From Bacteroidota bacterium (GTDB lineage: Bacteria; Bacteroidota; Ignavibacteria; Ignavibacteriales; Melioribacteraceae), in the NCBI GenBank assembly GCA_023397505.1, contig JAEWUC010000008.1, forward strand, positions 744,001 to 808,000: DNA of 64,000 nucleotides, read 5' to 3'. Below the pieces are notes generated by a model. The model had not been told where the DNA came from. It worked only from the letters and a program-made list of their open reading frames with translations, and ran no database searches. Each line of letters opens with the position of its first letter. The stretch's first letter is position 1. Made by a program: the position numbers and the translations under genes. Shown piece after piece: positions 43,915-52,948 of this stretch.

Positions 43915-45084
43915 ATGAAAGCAGATATGATTAGCAAATTTCTTATACACTTAACAAAAGTAGTTCCATTATTTTTAATAGTACTTCTTCCGTACGGAAG
44001 CATATCAAAAAGTTTACAATATGATTCAACAAAAGATTCATTAAGATATACTGGCGAAAAGCATTTAAGGAATATTCGCCAACTTACTTTCGGCGGAAAC
44101 AATGCCGAGGCGTATTGGAGTTTCGACGATAAACAACTTGTATTTCAAAGCGATTGGGACAAAATAAATCCGCAAGGCTGCGATCAAATATTTACATTAA
44201 ATGTTGACGGTTCCGATTTCGAAAACGGCGAAAAATATAAACTTGTTTCTACCGGAAAAGGCAGAACTACCTGCAGTTACTTTTTGAAGAATGGAAATGT
44301 AATATACGCCTCTACTCACGAAGCAGATGCCAAATGCCCCGAATCGGTAATGTTTTCGGGCGGAAGATACGTTTGGCCGATTTATAATAGTTATGATATT
44401 TATATGACTAACGCCGACGGCTCAAAGCATAAATTATTGATAGGCGGCAAAGGTTACGATGCAGAAGCAACAGTTTCTCAAGATGGAAAGTACATTATTT
44501 TTACTTCTACACGTTCAGGCGATCTTGAATTATGGCGATATGAAATTGCAACCGGGGAATATTTACAGTTAACAAATACCCTCGGTTACGACGGAGGTGC
44601 ATTTTTTTCGAACGATTCAAAACATATTGTTTGGCGTGCAAGCAGACCCGAAGGCGGAGATGCCGAATCATATAAAAAACTTTTAGCTGAAGGATTAGTA
44701 GAACCGAAGGAATTGAATATTTTTATTGCCGATATCGACGGAAAAAATGTTAAACAAGTAACAGATTTGCCGGGTGCAAACTGGGCGCCGTTTTTTCACC
44801 CAAGCGGAAATAAACTTTTGTTCTGCTCGAACCACCATTCGCTCGATAAAGGCGGAAGAGTGTTCGATATTTTTATGATTAATGTTGACGGTACTAATCT
44901 CGAACAAATTACTAACTCCGGTACGTTCGATGCATTCCCGATGTTTTCATTTGACGGATCGAAACTTGTGTTTTGTTCGAACAGAAATACTGAAAGAAAA
45001 CAATCGCGCGATACAAATATTTTTATTGCCGATTGGATTGAAGAACCCGAAGAAGTTGATGTAAATTTTAAGTCATTACGTTGA
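43915..45084 (+). CDS. TolB-like PD40 beta-propeller exported protein
   Basis: A 389-residue protein with a signal peptide (about residues 8-32). TolB-like propeller blades follow, for example FGGNNAEAYWSFDDKQLVFQ, VSQDGKYIIFTSTRSGD, ISNSGTFDAFPMFSFDG-type repeats, and FHPSGNKLLFCSNHHS. The first blade QLTFGGNNAEAYWS is typical of periplasmic peptidase-linked propellers. No enzymatic motif seen. Translated with lgt; a role with lipoproteins is not implied by the sequence. Confidence 0.78.
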   Translation: MKADMISKFLIHLTKVVPLFLIVLLPYGSISKSLQYDSTKDSLRYTGEKHLRNIRQLTFGGNNAEAYWSFDDKQLVFQSDWDKINPQGCDQIFTLNVDGSDFENGEKYKLVSTGKGRTTCSYFLKNGNVIYASTHEADAKCPESVMFSGGRYVWPIYNSYDIYMTNADGSKHKLLIGGKGYDAEATVSQDGKYIIFTSTRSGDLELWRYEIATGEYLQLTNTLGYDGGAFFSNDSKHIVWRASRPEGGDAESYKKLLAEGLVEPKELNIFIADIDGKNVKQVTDLPGANWAPFFHPSGNKLLFCSNHHSLDKGGRVFDIFMINVDGTNLEQITNSGTFDAFPMFSFDGSKLVFCSNRNTERKQSRDTNIFIADWIEEPEEVDVNFKSLR

Positions 45085-45148
45085 AAAGGATGTTCTATAA
45101 TTCATAAAGCAACAAGGCGTTTATTACTGAGTAAAACAGAGGGAAATA

Positions 45149-45574
45149 ATGACGGAAAAAGATTTCGCTTCAAAATGGACAGACCTTGTTAAAGGAGAAT
45201 TAAAAAATTTTCCTGACGATTTTATAGGCAAAGACAAATGCGAAGAAATAATACTTCCCGGTAAAATTCTTTTTCTGCCGTCACCGCTTTTTAATTGTTA
45301 CCAAATTATCGACGAAGCCGGGGAAACAATATATTCGACAGACGACCACTATAGAGCCAAATATATAATTTATGCGAACAGGACAAAACCGGTAAATCTT
45401 AAAATGCCTGTTACCGATTTGCGTGTTTACGAAGTAGTTCGTGATTACGAAAAATATCTCGATAGCATTCTTAAAGAAATTGAAACTGATTTTAAAATCA
45501 CTTTCCCAAACTCAAAAGGATTTAAAAGAACATCCGCACAAATATTTAATTCACTAAACCTTATCCGCCATTAA
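45149..45574 (+). CDS. Hypothetical soluble protein
   Basis: A 141-residue protein with no recognised family. It has a ribosome site (GGGAA) and an ATG. The N-terminal part is charged (KDFASKWTDLVKGELKNFPD); the middle includes LFLPSPLFNCYQIIDEAG and a strand-rich section. No signal peptide. It ends 5 nt before the RsmF-like methyltransferase start, so the two should be co-transcribed; a role in rRNA handling is possible but unproven. Confidence 0.6.
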   Translation: MTEKDFASKWTDLVKGELKNFPDDFIGKDKCEEIILPGKILFLPSPLFNCYQIIDEAGETIYSTDDHYRAKYIIYANRTKPVNLKMPVTDLRVYEVVRDYEKYLDSILKEIETDFKITFPNSKGFKRTSAQIFNSLNLIRH

Positions 45575-45579
45575 CTAAA

Positions 45580-47007
45580 TTGATTGAATTAAGCGAAAAC
45601 ATAACCGACTACATTTCAAAACATTTCGGCAGCGGTTATTTAGAAAATTACAAAAGCTATTTCAACGGCGATTATAAACCTTACTTAAGAATATCGCCTT
45701 TCACCAATGCGGAATCACTCAGAGAAAATCTAAAACGTTATGAAATTGAATTGGAGAAGATTGAAAACATTTCGAACGCATTTAGAATTCTTAATGGCGA
45801 AAAAGCAGCAGGCAAAACCCTCGAATTTATTCTTGGCCAATATTATCTTCAAAGTTTATCGTCAATGATTCCCGCAATTGTTTTAAATCCCAGCGGGAGT
45901 GATGCTGTTTTGGATATGTGCGCGGCCCCCGGTTCAAAAACAACACAGCTTGCGGAATTAATGAATAACAAGGGAACATTGATTGCAAACGAAGTTTCAT
46001 TGGAAAGAATGAAAATCCTTGTATTTAATATCGATAAGATGAATTTTGTAAATATCGGTGTGATGAAAAATAAAGGAGAGTTGTTAAGTAAAGTATTCGA
46101 AAACAGATTTGATAAAATACTTGTTGATGCACCGTGCAGTGCGCTCGGCATTACTCAAAAAAAAGGCGAAGTAAGCAATTGGTGGAATGAAAAAAAAGTT
46201 CAGGGCATTGCGGAAATCCAATACAAACTTCTTGTCAGCGCGATTAAAATGTGCAAAGTAGGCGGTGAGATAGTTTATTCAACTTGTACAATATCCTTAG
46301 AAGAAAACGAACTTGTACTTGATAAAATATTGAGAAAATATCCGGTTGAGTTAATTGATATCGAATTACCCGTAAAGAATCACGAAGCTTTCACAAAGTA
46401 TTATGACGAAGAAATTAATCCCCAGATTTCAAAAGCCCGGAGAATTCTTCCCTGGGAAATCGGTTCGGAAGGTTTTTTTGTTGCCAAGTTTAGAAAAATA
46501 AGCGAAGCCGATTCATCCGAAAAATTTTCACGAATCGATAAAAAACATGAACTAATAAAATCTTCAAGCGGAAAAATCAAAAATGTTATTTTATATCTGA
46601 GCGATTATTACGGCATTAACAAAGAAATTTTTAATGATTACAAATATCTCCTTAAACAGGAAGATATTTATTTTGTTGACAAAGATTGGCAATCCGATAA
46701 TTTAGAAATGTTCATGCGTATAGGGTCCAAACTCGGCTCGATTGATAAAAGGCAGAGCGTACAACTTCACACTTTGGGCGCGCAAACATTGGGTAATTTC
46801 GCAAAGCAAAATTGTGTTAATCTCGAAGATATTTCTGAATTAACTATTTATTTTGAAGGAAGAATAATTAAAAGAAATTTCGGCGAAGCCGGTCAAAAAA
46901 TTGTGAAGTATGAAAATTATATTTTAGGAACCGGTGTAGCTTCAAGCGAAGGTTTGAAAAGTCAATTCCCGCGTGCGTTTAGAACTCAAGAAATTATTTT
47001 TAAATAA
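45580..47007 (+). CDS. RsmB/RsmF (NOL1/NOP2/Sun) family RNA m5C methyltransferase
   Basis: A 475-residue cytosine-5 RNA methyltransferase. SAM-binding VLDMCAAPGSKTTQLAEL is near residue 107. The catalytic pair is in DAPCSALG (near 183) and STCTISLEENE (near 233). A C-terminal extension (about 325-475) resembles the RNA-binding part of RsmF-like enzymes. The start TTG lies 5 nt after the previous stop. The exact rRNA or tRNA site is not predictable. Its end converges with glnA, whose terminator lies between. Confidence 0.88.
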   Translation: MIELSENITDYISKHFGSGYLENYKSYFNGDYKPYLRISPFTNAESLRENLKRYEIELEKIENISNAFRILNGEKAAGKTLEFILGQYYLQSLSSMIPAIVLNPSGSDAVLDMCAAPGSKTTQLAELMNNKGTLIANEVSLERMKILVFNIDKMNFVNIGVMKNKGELLSKVFENRFDKILVDAPCSALGITQKKGEVSNWWNEKKVQGIAEIQYKLLVSAIKMCKVGGEIVYSTCTISLEENELVLDKILRKYPVELIDIELPVKNHEAFTKYYDEEINPQISKARRILPWEIGSEGFFVAKFRKISEADSSEKFSRIDKKHELIKSSSGKIKNVILYLSDYYGINKEIFNDYKYLLKQEDIYFVDKDWQSDNLEMFMRIGSKLGSIDKRQSVQLHTLGAQTLGNFAKQNCVNLEDISELTIYFEGRIIKRNFGEAGQKIVKYENYILGTGVASSEGLKSQFPRAFRTQEIIFK

Positions 47008-47031
47008 AAAAAAGGCGACTCGTGAGTCGCC
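47006..47031 (-). terminator. Terminator of glnA
   Basis: GGCGACT/AGTCGCC at 47014-47031 form a 7-8 bp stem with a CGTG loop, followed on the minus strand by TTTTTTTTATTT. It lies 25 nt after the glnA stop. Confidence 0.85.
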
Positions 47032-47056
47032 CATACGTTATAATATTCAGCATTAA

Positions 47057-48481
47057 TTAAACATCAAAATACTGTTCGAATTCAAACGGGGTAGGTCTTA
47101 AAGCCGCCGGCTTAATTTCCTTTTCGGTTTTATACTTAATCCAGGTTTGAATAACATCTTCTGTAAACACATCACCCTTCAATAAGAAGTCGTGATCTGC
47201 TTCGAGAGCTTTGAGAGCGTGTCCCAAAGATTCCGGAGTTGAAGGAACATCTTTCAATTCTTCAGGCGACATATCATAAATATCTTTATCAAGCGGTTCG
47301 CCCGGATCAATTCTGTTCATAATACCGTCGAGTCCTGCCATTAAGACAGCGGAGAAAGCGAGATACGGATTTGCAGAAGGATCGGGGCATCGGAATTCGA
47401 TTCTTTTTGCTTTCGGAGAATTACCAAAAGGAATTCTTATCGATGCACTTCTATTGTTCGATGAATACGCTAAGTTAACCGGAGCTTCAAATCCCGGAAC
47501 AAGTCGCTTGTATGAATTTAAAGTCGGATTAGTAATTGCTAAAAGTGCAGGAGCGTGTTTTATTAATCCGCCGATAAAATGCAGAGACATTTCGCTTAAA
47601 CCTGCATAACCGCCGCCTGCAAATAAAGGTTTTCCTTTAGACCACAAGCTTACATGAACGTGCATACCGCTGCCGTTGTCGCCGAATAATGGTTTAGGCA
47701 TATATGTAACAGTTTTGCCTGCTTTCTTTGCGGTGTTTTTAACAATATACTTGAACATCAATAATTGATCTGCGGCTTTTAACATTGGAGCAAACTTCAT
47801 ATCAATTTCGCACTGTCCGCCGCTTGCAACTTCGTGGTGCTGCGCTTCAACTTCAATCCCGACATTTTCAAGATTCAGAACCATATCGTTGCGAAGATCC
47901 ATTAATTGATCTGTTGGAGGAACAGGGAAATAACCTTCCTTAAATCTTGGTTTGTAACCGAGGTTGGGATTCTCTTCGCGTCCGCTGTTCCATTTTCCTT
48001 CAATAGAATCAACTGAATAGAAAGAAAAGTTTGGACCCGAATCAAAACGAACATCATCAAAAACGAAAAATTCTGCTTCCGGTCCGAAATAAGCAACATC
48101 GGCAATACCGGTAGATTTCAAATAAGCTTCAGCTTTTTGAATTATGTTTCTGGGGCAGCGGCTGTATTTTTCTTTTGTTGCCGGTTCGTAAACATCGCAG
48201 ATTAATGAAATTGTCGGTGCAATAACAAACGGATCCAAAAACATCGTTTCCGGGTCGGGTATTATAAGCATATCGCTTTCGTTAATTGCTTTCCAGCCGC
48301 GGATTGATGAACCGTCGAACCCATAACCATTTTCGAATGAACTTGCTTCAAATTGGCTTACCGGAACTGTAAAGTGTTGCCATTGTCCCGGGAAATCCAT
48401 GAACTTAAAATCAACAAACTGAATTTTGTTGTCCTTGACATAGGATAGTACTTTGTCAACTGATGATTCTGACTTGCCCAT
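47057..48481 (-). CDS. glnA: Glutamine synthetase, type I
   Basis: A 474-residue ammonium-assimilating enzyme making glutamine from glutamate. Anchors are FDGSSIRGWKAINESDM, the metal-site EAQHHEVASGGQCEID, KPLFGDNGSGMHVHVS and the loop NRSASIRIPFG. Tyr near residue 402 (DIYDMSPEEL) aligns with the adenylylation Tyr of enterobacterial GSI, so covalent control is possible if GlnE is present elsewhere. It is 9 nt downstream of an Lrp-type regulator gene, which suggests nitrogen or amino-acid control. AGGAG-like TAAGGAG precedes the ATG. Confidence 0.96.
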   Translation of the reverse strand: MGKSESSVDKVLSYVKDNKIQFVDFKFMDFPGQWQHFTVPVSQFEASSFENGYGFDGSSIRGWKAINESDMLIIPDPETMFLDPFVIAPTISLICDVYEPATKEKYSRCPRNIIQKAEAYLKSTGIADVAYFGPEAEFFVFDDVRFDSGPNFSFYSVDSIEGKWNSGREENPNLGYKPRFKEGYFPVPPTDQLMDLRNDMVLNLENVGIEVEAQHHEVASGGQCEIDMKFAPMLKAADQLLMFKYIVKNTAKKAGKTVTYMPKPLFGDNGSGMHVHVSLWSKGKPLFAGGGYAGLSEMSLHFIGGLIKHAPALLAITNPTLNSYKRLVPGFEAPVNLAYSSNNRSASIRIPFGNSPKAKRIEFRCPDPSANPYLAFSAVLMAGLDGIMNRIDPGEPLDKDIYDMSPEELKDVPSTPESLGHALKALEADHDFLLKGDVFTEDVIQTWIKYKTEKEIKPAALRPTPFEFEQYFDV

Positions 48482-48490
48482 AATAACTCC

Positions 48491-48946
48491 TTACTTTGAT
48501 TGAATGTTTAAACTCGTTGTCTCTTTGATAGTAGACAGCACAAAACTTGTAACAGTTCTGGTAACGCCGGGCCAGGCTTGAATTTTACTTAATAGATTTT
48601 CCAAATCTTTTGTTTCTTTAACCAGAGCTTTTAAGATGTGCGATCCATCGCCGAGAACGGAATAACATTCAAGTATTTCGGGAGTTTTGTTGATATGATC
48701 GGAAAACTTTTCGTAATTCTTCGAAGAATCCATAATAACCAATATGAAAGCCATTATGTCGTAACCGAATTTGTGCTTGTTAATTTTAGCATAATATCCT
48801 TCGATAACTTTGTGTTCTTCAAGTTTTTTTAGCCGATCGCTTAATGATGGAAGCGATAAACCGATTGCTTCTGCAAGCTCGCTTCTTTTTGTTCTTCCAT
48901 TTTCTTGGAGCTTGTTTAGAATGGTAATGTCTAAGTCATCTAGCAT
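48491..48946 (-). CDS. Lrp/AsnC-family transcriptional regulator
   Basis: A 151-residue regulator with an N-terminal HTH (about 1-60; GRTKRSELAEAIGLSLPSLSDRLKKLEE) and a C-terminal RAM ligand-binding domain (about 65-145). It lies 9 nt before glnA on the same strand, so the two probably form one transcription unit. Lrp proteins beside GS genes often respond to glutamine or other amino acids; the effector here is inferred only from that linkage. Confidence 0.92.
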   Translation of the reverse strand: MLDDLDITILNKLQENGRTKRSELAEAIGLSLPSLSDRLKKLEEHKVIEGYYAKINKHKFGYDIMAFILVIMDSSKNYEKFSDHINKTPEILECYSVLGDGSHILKALVKETKDLENLLSKIQAWPGVTRTVTSFVLSTIKETTSLNIQSK

Positions 48947-48988
48947 GTCGTCTTCTAAATTATTTAGGAAATAGTTAATTAATGGCTC

Positions 48989-49020
48989 AAAATATAAGGC
49001 ATGCTTTCGCGAAATGCAAA
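48989..49020 (-). promoter_or_regulatory. Promoter of the lrp-glnA unit
   Basis: On the minus strand TTTG (49020-49017) is 20 nt from TATATTTT (48996-48989), one base off TAnnTTTG. The Lrp start is about 42 nt downstream. Confidence 0.6.
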
Positions 49021-49168
49021 TTGGAAAAACGGATTATCCAAGCTGATGAAAAAGTCTATAAAAGTGCGTTTATGAGCTCTTTTCGTTTAATTTTCAAGCG
49101 ATTCATGGTTCAAAAAAATACTATATGACATTTTAATCTCTGTCATTTTTGAAATAATGTTCAATCAA

Positions 49169-50308
49169 TTATTCTAAGACATTAAAACGTAATTTCTCCA
49201 AAATCTCTTTTACCCGGTCGTTTTTTTGTGTCTGTTTTATATAATAATTCAAAAATTCTCTTCGGATATAATACTTCTTTCGTAACTCATCAAAATACTT
49301 TTCACGGGATTCAATTCCAGGTAATAGTGATTTCTTCAAATCACTGCTGTCTCTACTTATGTCGTAAATGTTTTTTGTTAGAAGATTAAATTCATTTTCA
49401 AAATTATTACCGGTATTAAACAATAAAGTATCGTTTTCAATTGCGGGGTAGTTCGGCTGCCAATCTTTTTTTATTTTTAAAAAAGCACAAAGTTTATCGT
49501 GAATTATTTTTGTACCGTTAATTTTTCCCTCGAAAGAATAACCGGCAATGTGCGGTGTGCCAATGTCGACTAATTCCAAAAGTTCGGGAATAAAATTCGG
49601 TTCGCCTTCCCAAACATCGAGAACTGCAAAGAGATCAGATTTTTTTTTCAATCTTTTTAACAACGTGTTATTATCTATAACAGGACCGCGTGAAGAATTG
49701 ATAAGCATTGTGCCGCTTTTAATTTTGTTGATGCTAGCTTCATTTAATAAATGTACAGTTTTATCAATACCCGATTTATTTAACGGAACATGAAAAGTTA
49801 TAACGTCTGCCGAAAGCGTCTCATCCAATGAACAAAAAATTTTTTCAGTTGAATTTCTTTCAAGAGGAGGGTCGTTGATTAGTACCTTCATTCCCAATGC
49901 TTCTGCAAATCTTACAACCTTCGAACCGACATTGCCGTAACCTATAACGCCGATTGTTAATTCGGTAAAATTTTTATTAAACTTTTCCAAATATTGATTT
50001 ATTGCACAAACCACATATTCGGCAACAGAAAATGCATTGCACCCGGCTGCGTCGGCAAAATATATATTTTCTTTTTCTAAATAAGATTTATCAACATGAT
50101 CCGTTCCTATTGTTGCGGTGCCAACAAATTTAACTTTTGTGCTATTCAAAAGCTGCTCATCAACTTTAGTGATAGAGCGGACAATCAAAACATCGGCATC
50201 TTTTAGCATTTCGTTTGAAATAGTGCGTCCGTGGGCTAAAACAATATCACCGAATTTTCCAAAAGCTTCTTTGCCTTGCGGAATATTTTCATCGACAACA
50301 AGTTTCAT
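49169..50308 (-). CDS. pdxB: Erythronate-4-phosphate dehydrogenase PdxB
   Basis: A 379-residue D-isomer-specific 2-hydroxyacid dehydrogenase of DXP-dependent pyridoxal phosphate synthesis. NAD-binding GVIGYGNVGSKVV is near residue 120. Catalytic Arg is in NSSRGPVID and His in TPHIAGYSFEG. The C-terminal dimerisation tail that separates PdxB from SerA-type enzymes is present but short. It is divergent from aspS with 127 nt between starts. It supplies the cofactor used by the MocR-type protein and aminotransferases (general link only). Confidence 0.9.
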   Translation of the reverse strand: MKLVVDENIPQGKEAFGKFGDIVLAHGRTISNEMLKDADVLIVRSITKVDEQLLNSTKVKFVGTATIGTDHVDKSYLEKENIYFADAAGCNAFSVAEYVVCAINQYLEKFNKNFTELTIGVIGYGNVGSKVVRFAEALGMKVLINDPPLERNSTEKIFCSLDETLSADVITFHVPLNKSGIDKTVHLLNEASINKIKSGTMLINSSRGPVIDNNTLLKRLKKKSDLFAVLDVWEGEPNFIPELLELVDIGTPHIAGYSFEGKINGTKIIHDKLCAFLKIKKDWQPNYPAIENDTLLFNTGNNFENEFNLLTKNIYDISRDSSDLKKSLLPGIESREKYFDELRKKYYIRREFLNYYIKQTQKNDRVKEILEKLRFNVLE

Positions 50309-50366
50309 ATTTATCCCGAATTTTGTGCATAAATATACATAAAAGATAAAACCATTTTTAACGCAA

Positions 50367-50398
50367 TTTGAATAGCCATTTCCAATTGCTTATCTTTG
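50367..50398 (+). promoter_or_regulatory. Promoter of aspS
   Basis: TTTG (50367-50370) and TATCTTTG (50391-50398) lie exactly 20 nt apart and match both Bacteroidota-type elements. The ATG is 38 nt downstream. Confidence 0.75.
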
Positions 50399-50435
50399 CG
50401 CCTAAATTTTTAATAGAAGGAGAAGCACGGACTTT

Positions 50436-52202
50436 ATGAAATTTAGGAAAAGAACACATACTTGCGGAGATTTGCGCGAATCTAACATTGGCGAACGCGT
50501 TGTTTTAAATGGCTGGGTTGCTATACGCCGCGACCTCGGCGGAGTTATTTTTATTGAGATGCGCGATCGTTACGGAATTACTCAAGTTGTTTTTGAGCCT
50601 TCGTTTAACGAAGAAGCGCATGAACACGCCAAAAAGCTTCGAACAGAATTTGTTATTTCGGTTGAAGGCACTGTTCGCAAAAGACCCGAAGGAACTGAAA
50701 ATCCATTGTTGCCCACGGGTATAATAGATGTTATGGTTGACAAACTTATAATTTTAAACCAAGCCGAAACAACTCCTTTCGCAATTGAAGATGGAATTGA
50801 CGTTCACGAGGATTTAAGATTGAAATATAGATACCTTGATCTGCGCAGAACAGAAATGCAAAAGAATTTATTGCTGCGCCATAAAATGTATCGACTTACA
50901 CGCAAATATTTTGACGCCAATAACTTTGTTGAAATTGAAACTCCAATACTTATGAAAAGTACTCCAGAAGGCGCGCGCGATTTTCTTGTACCGAGCAGAA
51001 TGCACAAAGGAAAATTTTATGCGCTGCCGCAATCCCCGCAGCAATATAAACAGATACTTATGGTTGCAGGGTACGACCGCTATTATCAAATTGTGAGATG
51101 TTTTCGTGATGAAGATTTACGCGCCGACCGCCAGTATGAATTTACGCAGATAGATGTTGAGATGTCCTTTGTTGATGTTGAAGATATTTTTGAAGTTGTT
51201 GAAGGTTTGATGAAAGAATTTTTCAAAGATATTTTAAATCAAGATTTGCAATTGCCAATTCCGCGTTTAAGTTTTGATGTTGCTATGGAAAAATACGGCA
51301 GCGACAAACCGGATTTAAGATTCGGCTTGGAAATGATTACGCTTAATGATGTGTTTCATAATTCCGAATTTAAAGTGTTTAAAGATTCGGTTGAAAAAAA
51401 TGGTGTAGTTACAGGTTTGCTTGCTAAAGGATGTGGGGATTATACACGTAATCAATTGGATAATTTAACTGACTTTGCAAAAAAACTCGGTGCAGGCGGA
51501 TTGATTTGGATGAGAGTTAAAGAAAACGAAATAGAAGCGCCGATAGCCAAATTTTTGAGCGATGAAGAAAAACAAAATCTTAGAACTGCAATGAATGCCG
51601 AAGCAGGGGATTTAATTTTTATTCTAACAGGTCCAAAATTAAAAACGCTTTCTATTATGGGAAATCTACGTTTGGAAATGGCGAAGAGAATGAATTTAAT
51701 TCAACCTGATTCTCCCAATGCACTTTTGTGGGTAACGGATTTTCCATTGTTCGAATGGGATGAAGAAACAAAAAGATATTACGCAATGCATCACCCGTTT
51801 ACTTCACCAAGAATTGAAGATATTCCTTTTATGGAAACCGATCCGGGAAAAGTTAAAGCGCGTGCATACGATTTAGTATTGAACGGAAATGAAATTGCAG
51901 GCGGAAGTATTCGTATTCACGATTCGGAATTACAGGCAAATATGTTTAAAGCTCTCGGCATAGGCGATGAGGAAGCTAAAGAAAAATTCGGCTTTTTAAT
52001 GAATGCATTCAAATATGGCGCACCGCCGCACGGCGGTATTGCTTTTGGGTTCGATAGATTGGCTATGTTGTTTGCGGGTAAATCATCAATCCGCGATGTA
52101 ATTGCTTTCCCCAAAACTTCAAGCGGAATTTCCTTAATGGATGATTCGCCTTCCAATGTTGATGAGCACCAGCTTAAAGAACTTCATATTAAGATTAGAT
52201 AA
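50436..52202 (+). CDS. aspS: Aspartyl-tRNA synthetase
   Basis: A 588-residue class IIb synthetase. The N-terminal OB-fold (about 1-110) is followed by the catalytic core with motif 2 (RCFRDEDLRADRQYEFTQID) and motif 3 (GFDRLAMLFAGKSSIRD). The bacterial GAD insertion lies between (about 290-420). Whether it is discriminating or also charges tRNA-Asn cannot be decided by eye. GAAGGAG lies 18 nt before the ATG. Monocistronic, ending in an inverted repeat. Confidence 0.97.
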   Translation: MKFRKRTHTCGDLRESNIGERVVLNGWVAIRRDLGGVIFIEMRDRYGITQVVFEPSFNEEAHEHAKKLRTEFVISVEGTVRKRPEGTENPLLPTGIIDVMVDKLIILNQAETTPFAIEDGIDVHEDLRLKYRYLDLRRTEMQKNLLLRHKMYRLTRKYFDANNFVEIETPILMKSTPEGARDFLVPSRMHKGKFYALPQSPQQYKQILMVAGYDRYYQIVRCFRDEDLRADRQYEFTQIDVEMSFVDVEDIFEVVEGLMKEFFKDILNQDLQLPIPRLSFDVAMEKYGSDKPDLRFGLEMITLNDVFHNSEFKVFKDSVEKNGVVTGLLAKGCGDYTRNQLDNLTDFAKKLGAGGLIWMRVKENEIEAPIAKFLSDEEKQNLRTAMNAEAGDLIFILTGPKLKTLSIMGNLRLEMAKRMNLIQPDSPNALLWVTDFPLFEWDEETKRYYAMHHPFTSPRIEDIPFMETDPGKVKARAYDLVLNGNEIAGGSIRIHDSELQANMFKALGIGDEEAKEKFGFLMNAFKYGAPPHGGIAFGFDRLAMLFAGKSSIRDVIAFPKTSSGISLMDDSPSNVDEHQLKELHIKIR

Positions 52203-52218
52203 TATTTTCTTTCTTGCC

Positions 52219-52250
52219 TTATTGCCGTTGGCTTAAACCAACGGCAATAA
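52219..52250. repeat. Perfect 13-bp inverted repeat after aspS
   Basis: TTATTGCCGTTGG and CCAACGGCAATAA flank a 6-nt loop (CTTAAA). No T run follows, so it is more a dispersed palindrome than a standard terminator, though it may stabilise the aspS mRNA 3' end. Confidence 0.75.
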
Positions 52251-52374
52251 GGACATGTAAAACTTACCGAAGCATGCTTCAAACCTTAATTTCAGTTAAA
52301 TTTCTGTTTGTAAAAATCTATCTCTTTCTTATATTAAACACAGTTTGTAGGAAAAATTTACCACTTTCTACATC

Positions 52375-52390
52375 TGGTTCGATATTTGAA
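52375..52390 (+). promoter_or_regulatory. Candidate promoter of pilin gene 1 (sigma-54-like or TAnnTTTG type)
   Basis: TGGTTCGATATTTGAA fits the sigma-54 pattern (TGG...CG, 4 nt, TTG.A). The same bases also include GATATTTG with a TTTA 20 nt upstream, a two-mismatch housekeeping promoter. It ends 66 nt before the pilin GTG start. Confidence 0.4.
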
Positions 52391-52455
52391 AAAGTGTAAG
52401 CAAGTTTGTTGTAGTTGAATTTAGTAATTAATTCAATTCCATAATAGGAGATTTT

Positions 52456-52839
52456 GTGGGACAACAGCAGTTGCTTTTAATAGTACTCGGTATAATTATA
52501 GTCGGTATAGCAATAATTATGGGTATAACACTTTTCCAGGCAAATGCCGTTGAAGCAAAGCGCAATAATGTTACCAACGAACTTGTAAACCTTGCATCCC
52601 ATGCCCAGCAATTCTTTTTAAAACCAAAAGCTTTAGGCGGCGGCGCAAGAAATTTTACAGGTTGGAAAATCCCAAACGAATTAACAACAACAGCAAATGG
52701 GCATTATACAATTGAAAGTATTGCCGAAGATGAATTAGTAATACTTGGTACGGGCAATGAAGTTGTTACAGGTAATGACTCTGTAAAAGTAAGTATTACA
52801 ATAAATGCAACTGAGTTTAAAACAAAAATAATTAACTAA
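52456..52839 (+). CDS. Type IV pilin-like protein 1 with two-residue leader
   Basis: A 127-residue protein beginning GTG and translating MGQQQLLLIVLGIIIVGIAI. AGGAG lies 5 nt before the start and no upstream in-frame ATG exists, so the leader cannot be longer than MG. The first 28 residues form the N-terminal hydrophobic helix expected of a pilin, followed by a soluble domain with the Gly-rich loop ALGGGARNFTGW. Canonical pilins have a longer leader and Glu at mature position 5; here that position is Leu. It is paralogous to the pilin at 52949 and lies at the head of a pilus assembly gene cluster. Its processing by a prepilin peptidase is uncertain. Confidence 0.8.
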   Translation: MGQQQLLLIVLGIIIVGIAIIMGITLFQANAVEAKRNNVTNELVNLASHAQQFFLKPKALGGGARNFTGWKIPNELTTTANGHYTIESIAEDELVILGTGNEVVTGNDSVKVSITINATEFKTKIIN

Positions 52840-52865
52840 ACAAAACAATAGTATAAATTGCAAAC

Positions 52866-52881
52866 TGGCACGAATATAGTT
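52866..52881 (+). promoter_or_regulatory. Candidate promoter element of pilin gene 2
   Basis: TGGCACGAATATAGTT has a perfect -24-like TGGCACG of the sigma-54 pattern, but the -12 half (TAGT) is poor. It lies 68 nt before the ATG, almost the same distance as the similar site of pilin 1. Confidence 0.3.
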
Positions 52882-52948
52882 CCATCATATAAAAATGTCA
52901 TTCGTTGTTCAATTAAATAATTTATAACACAAACAAAAGGAGTACAAA

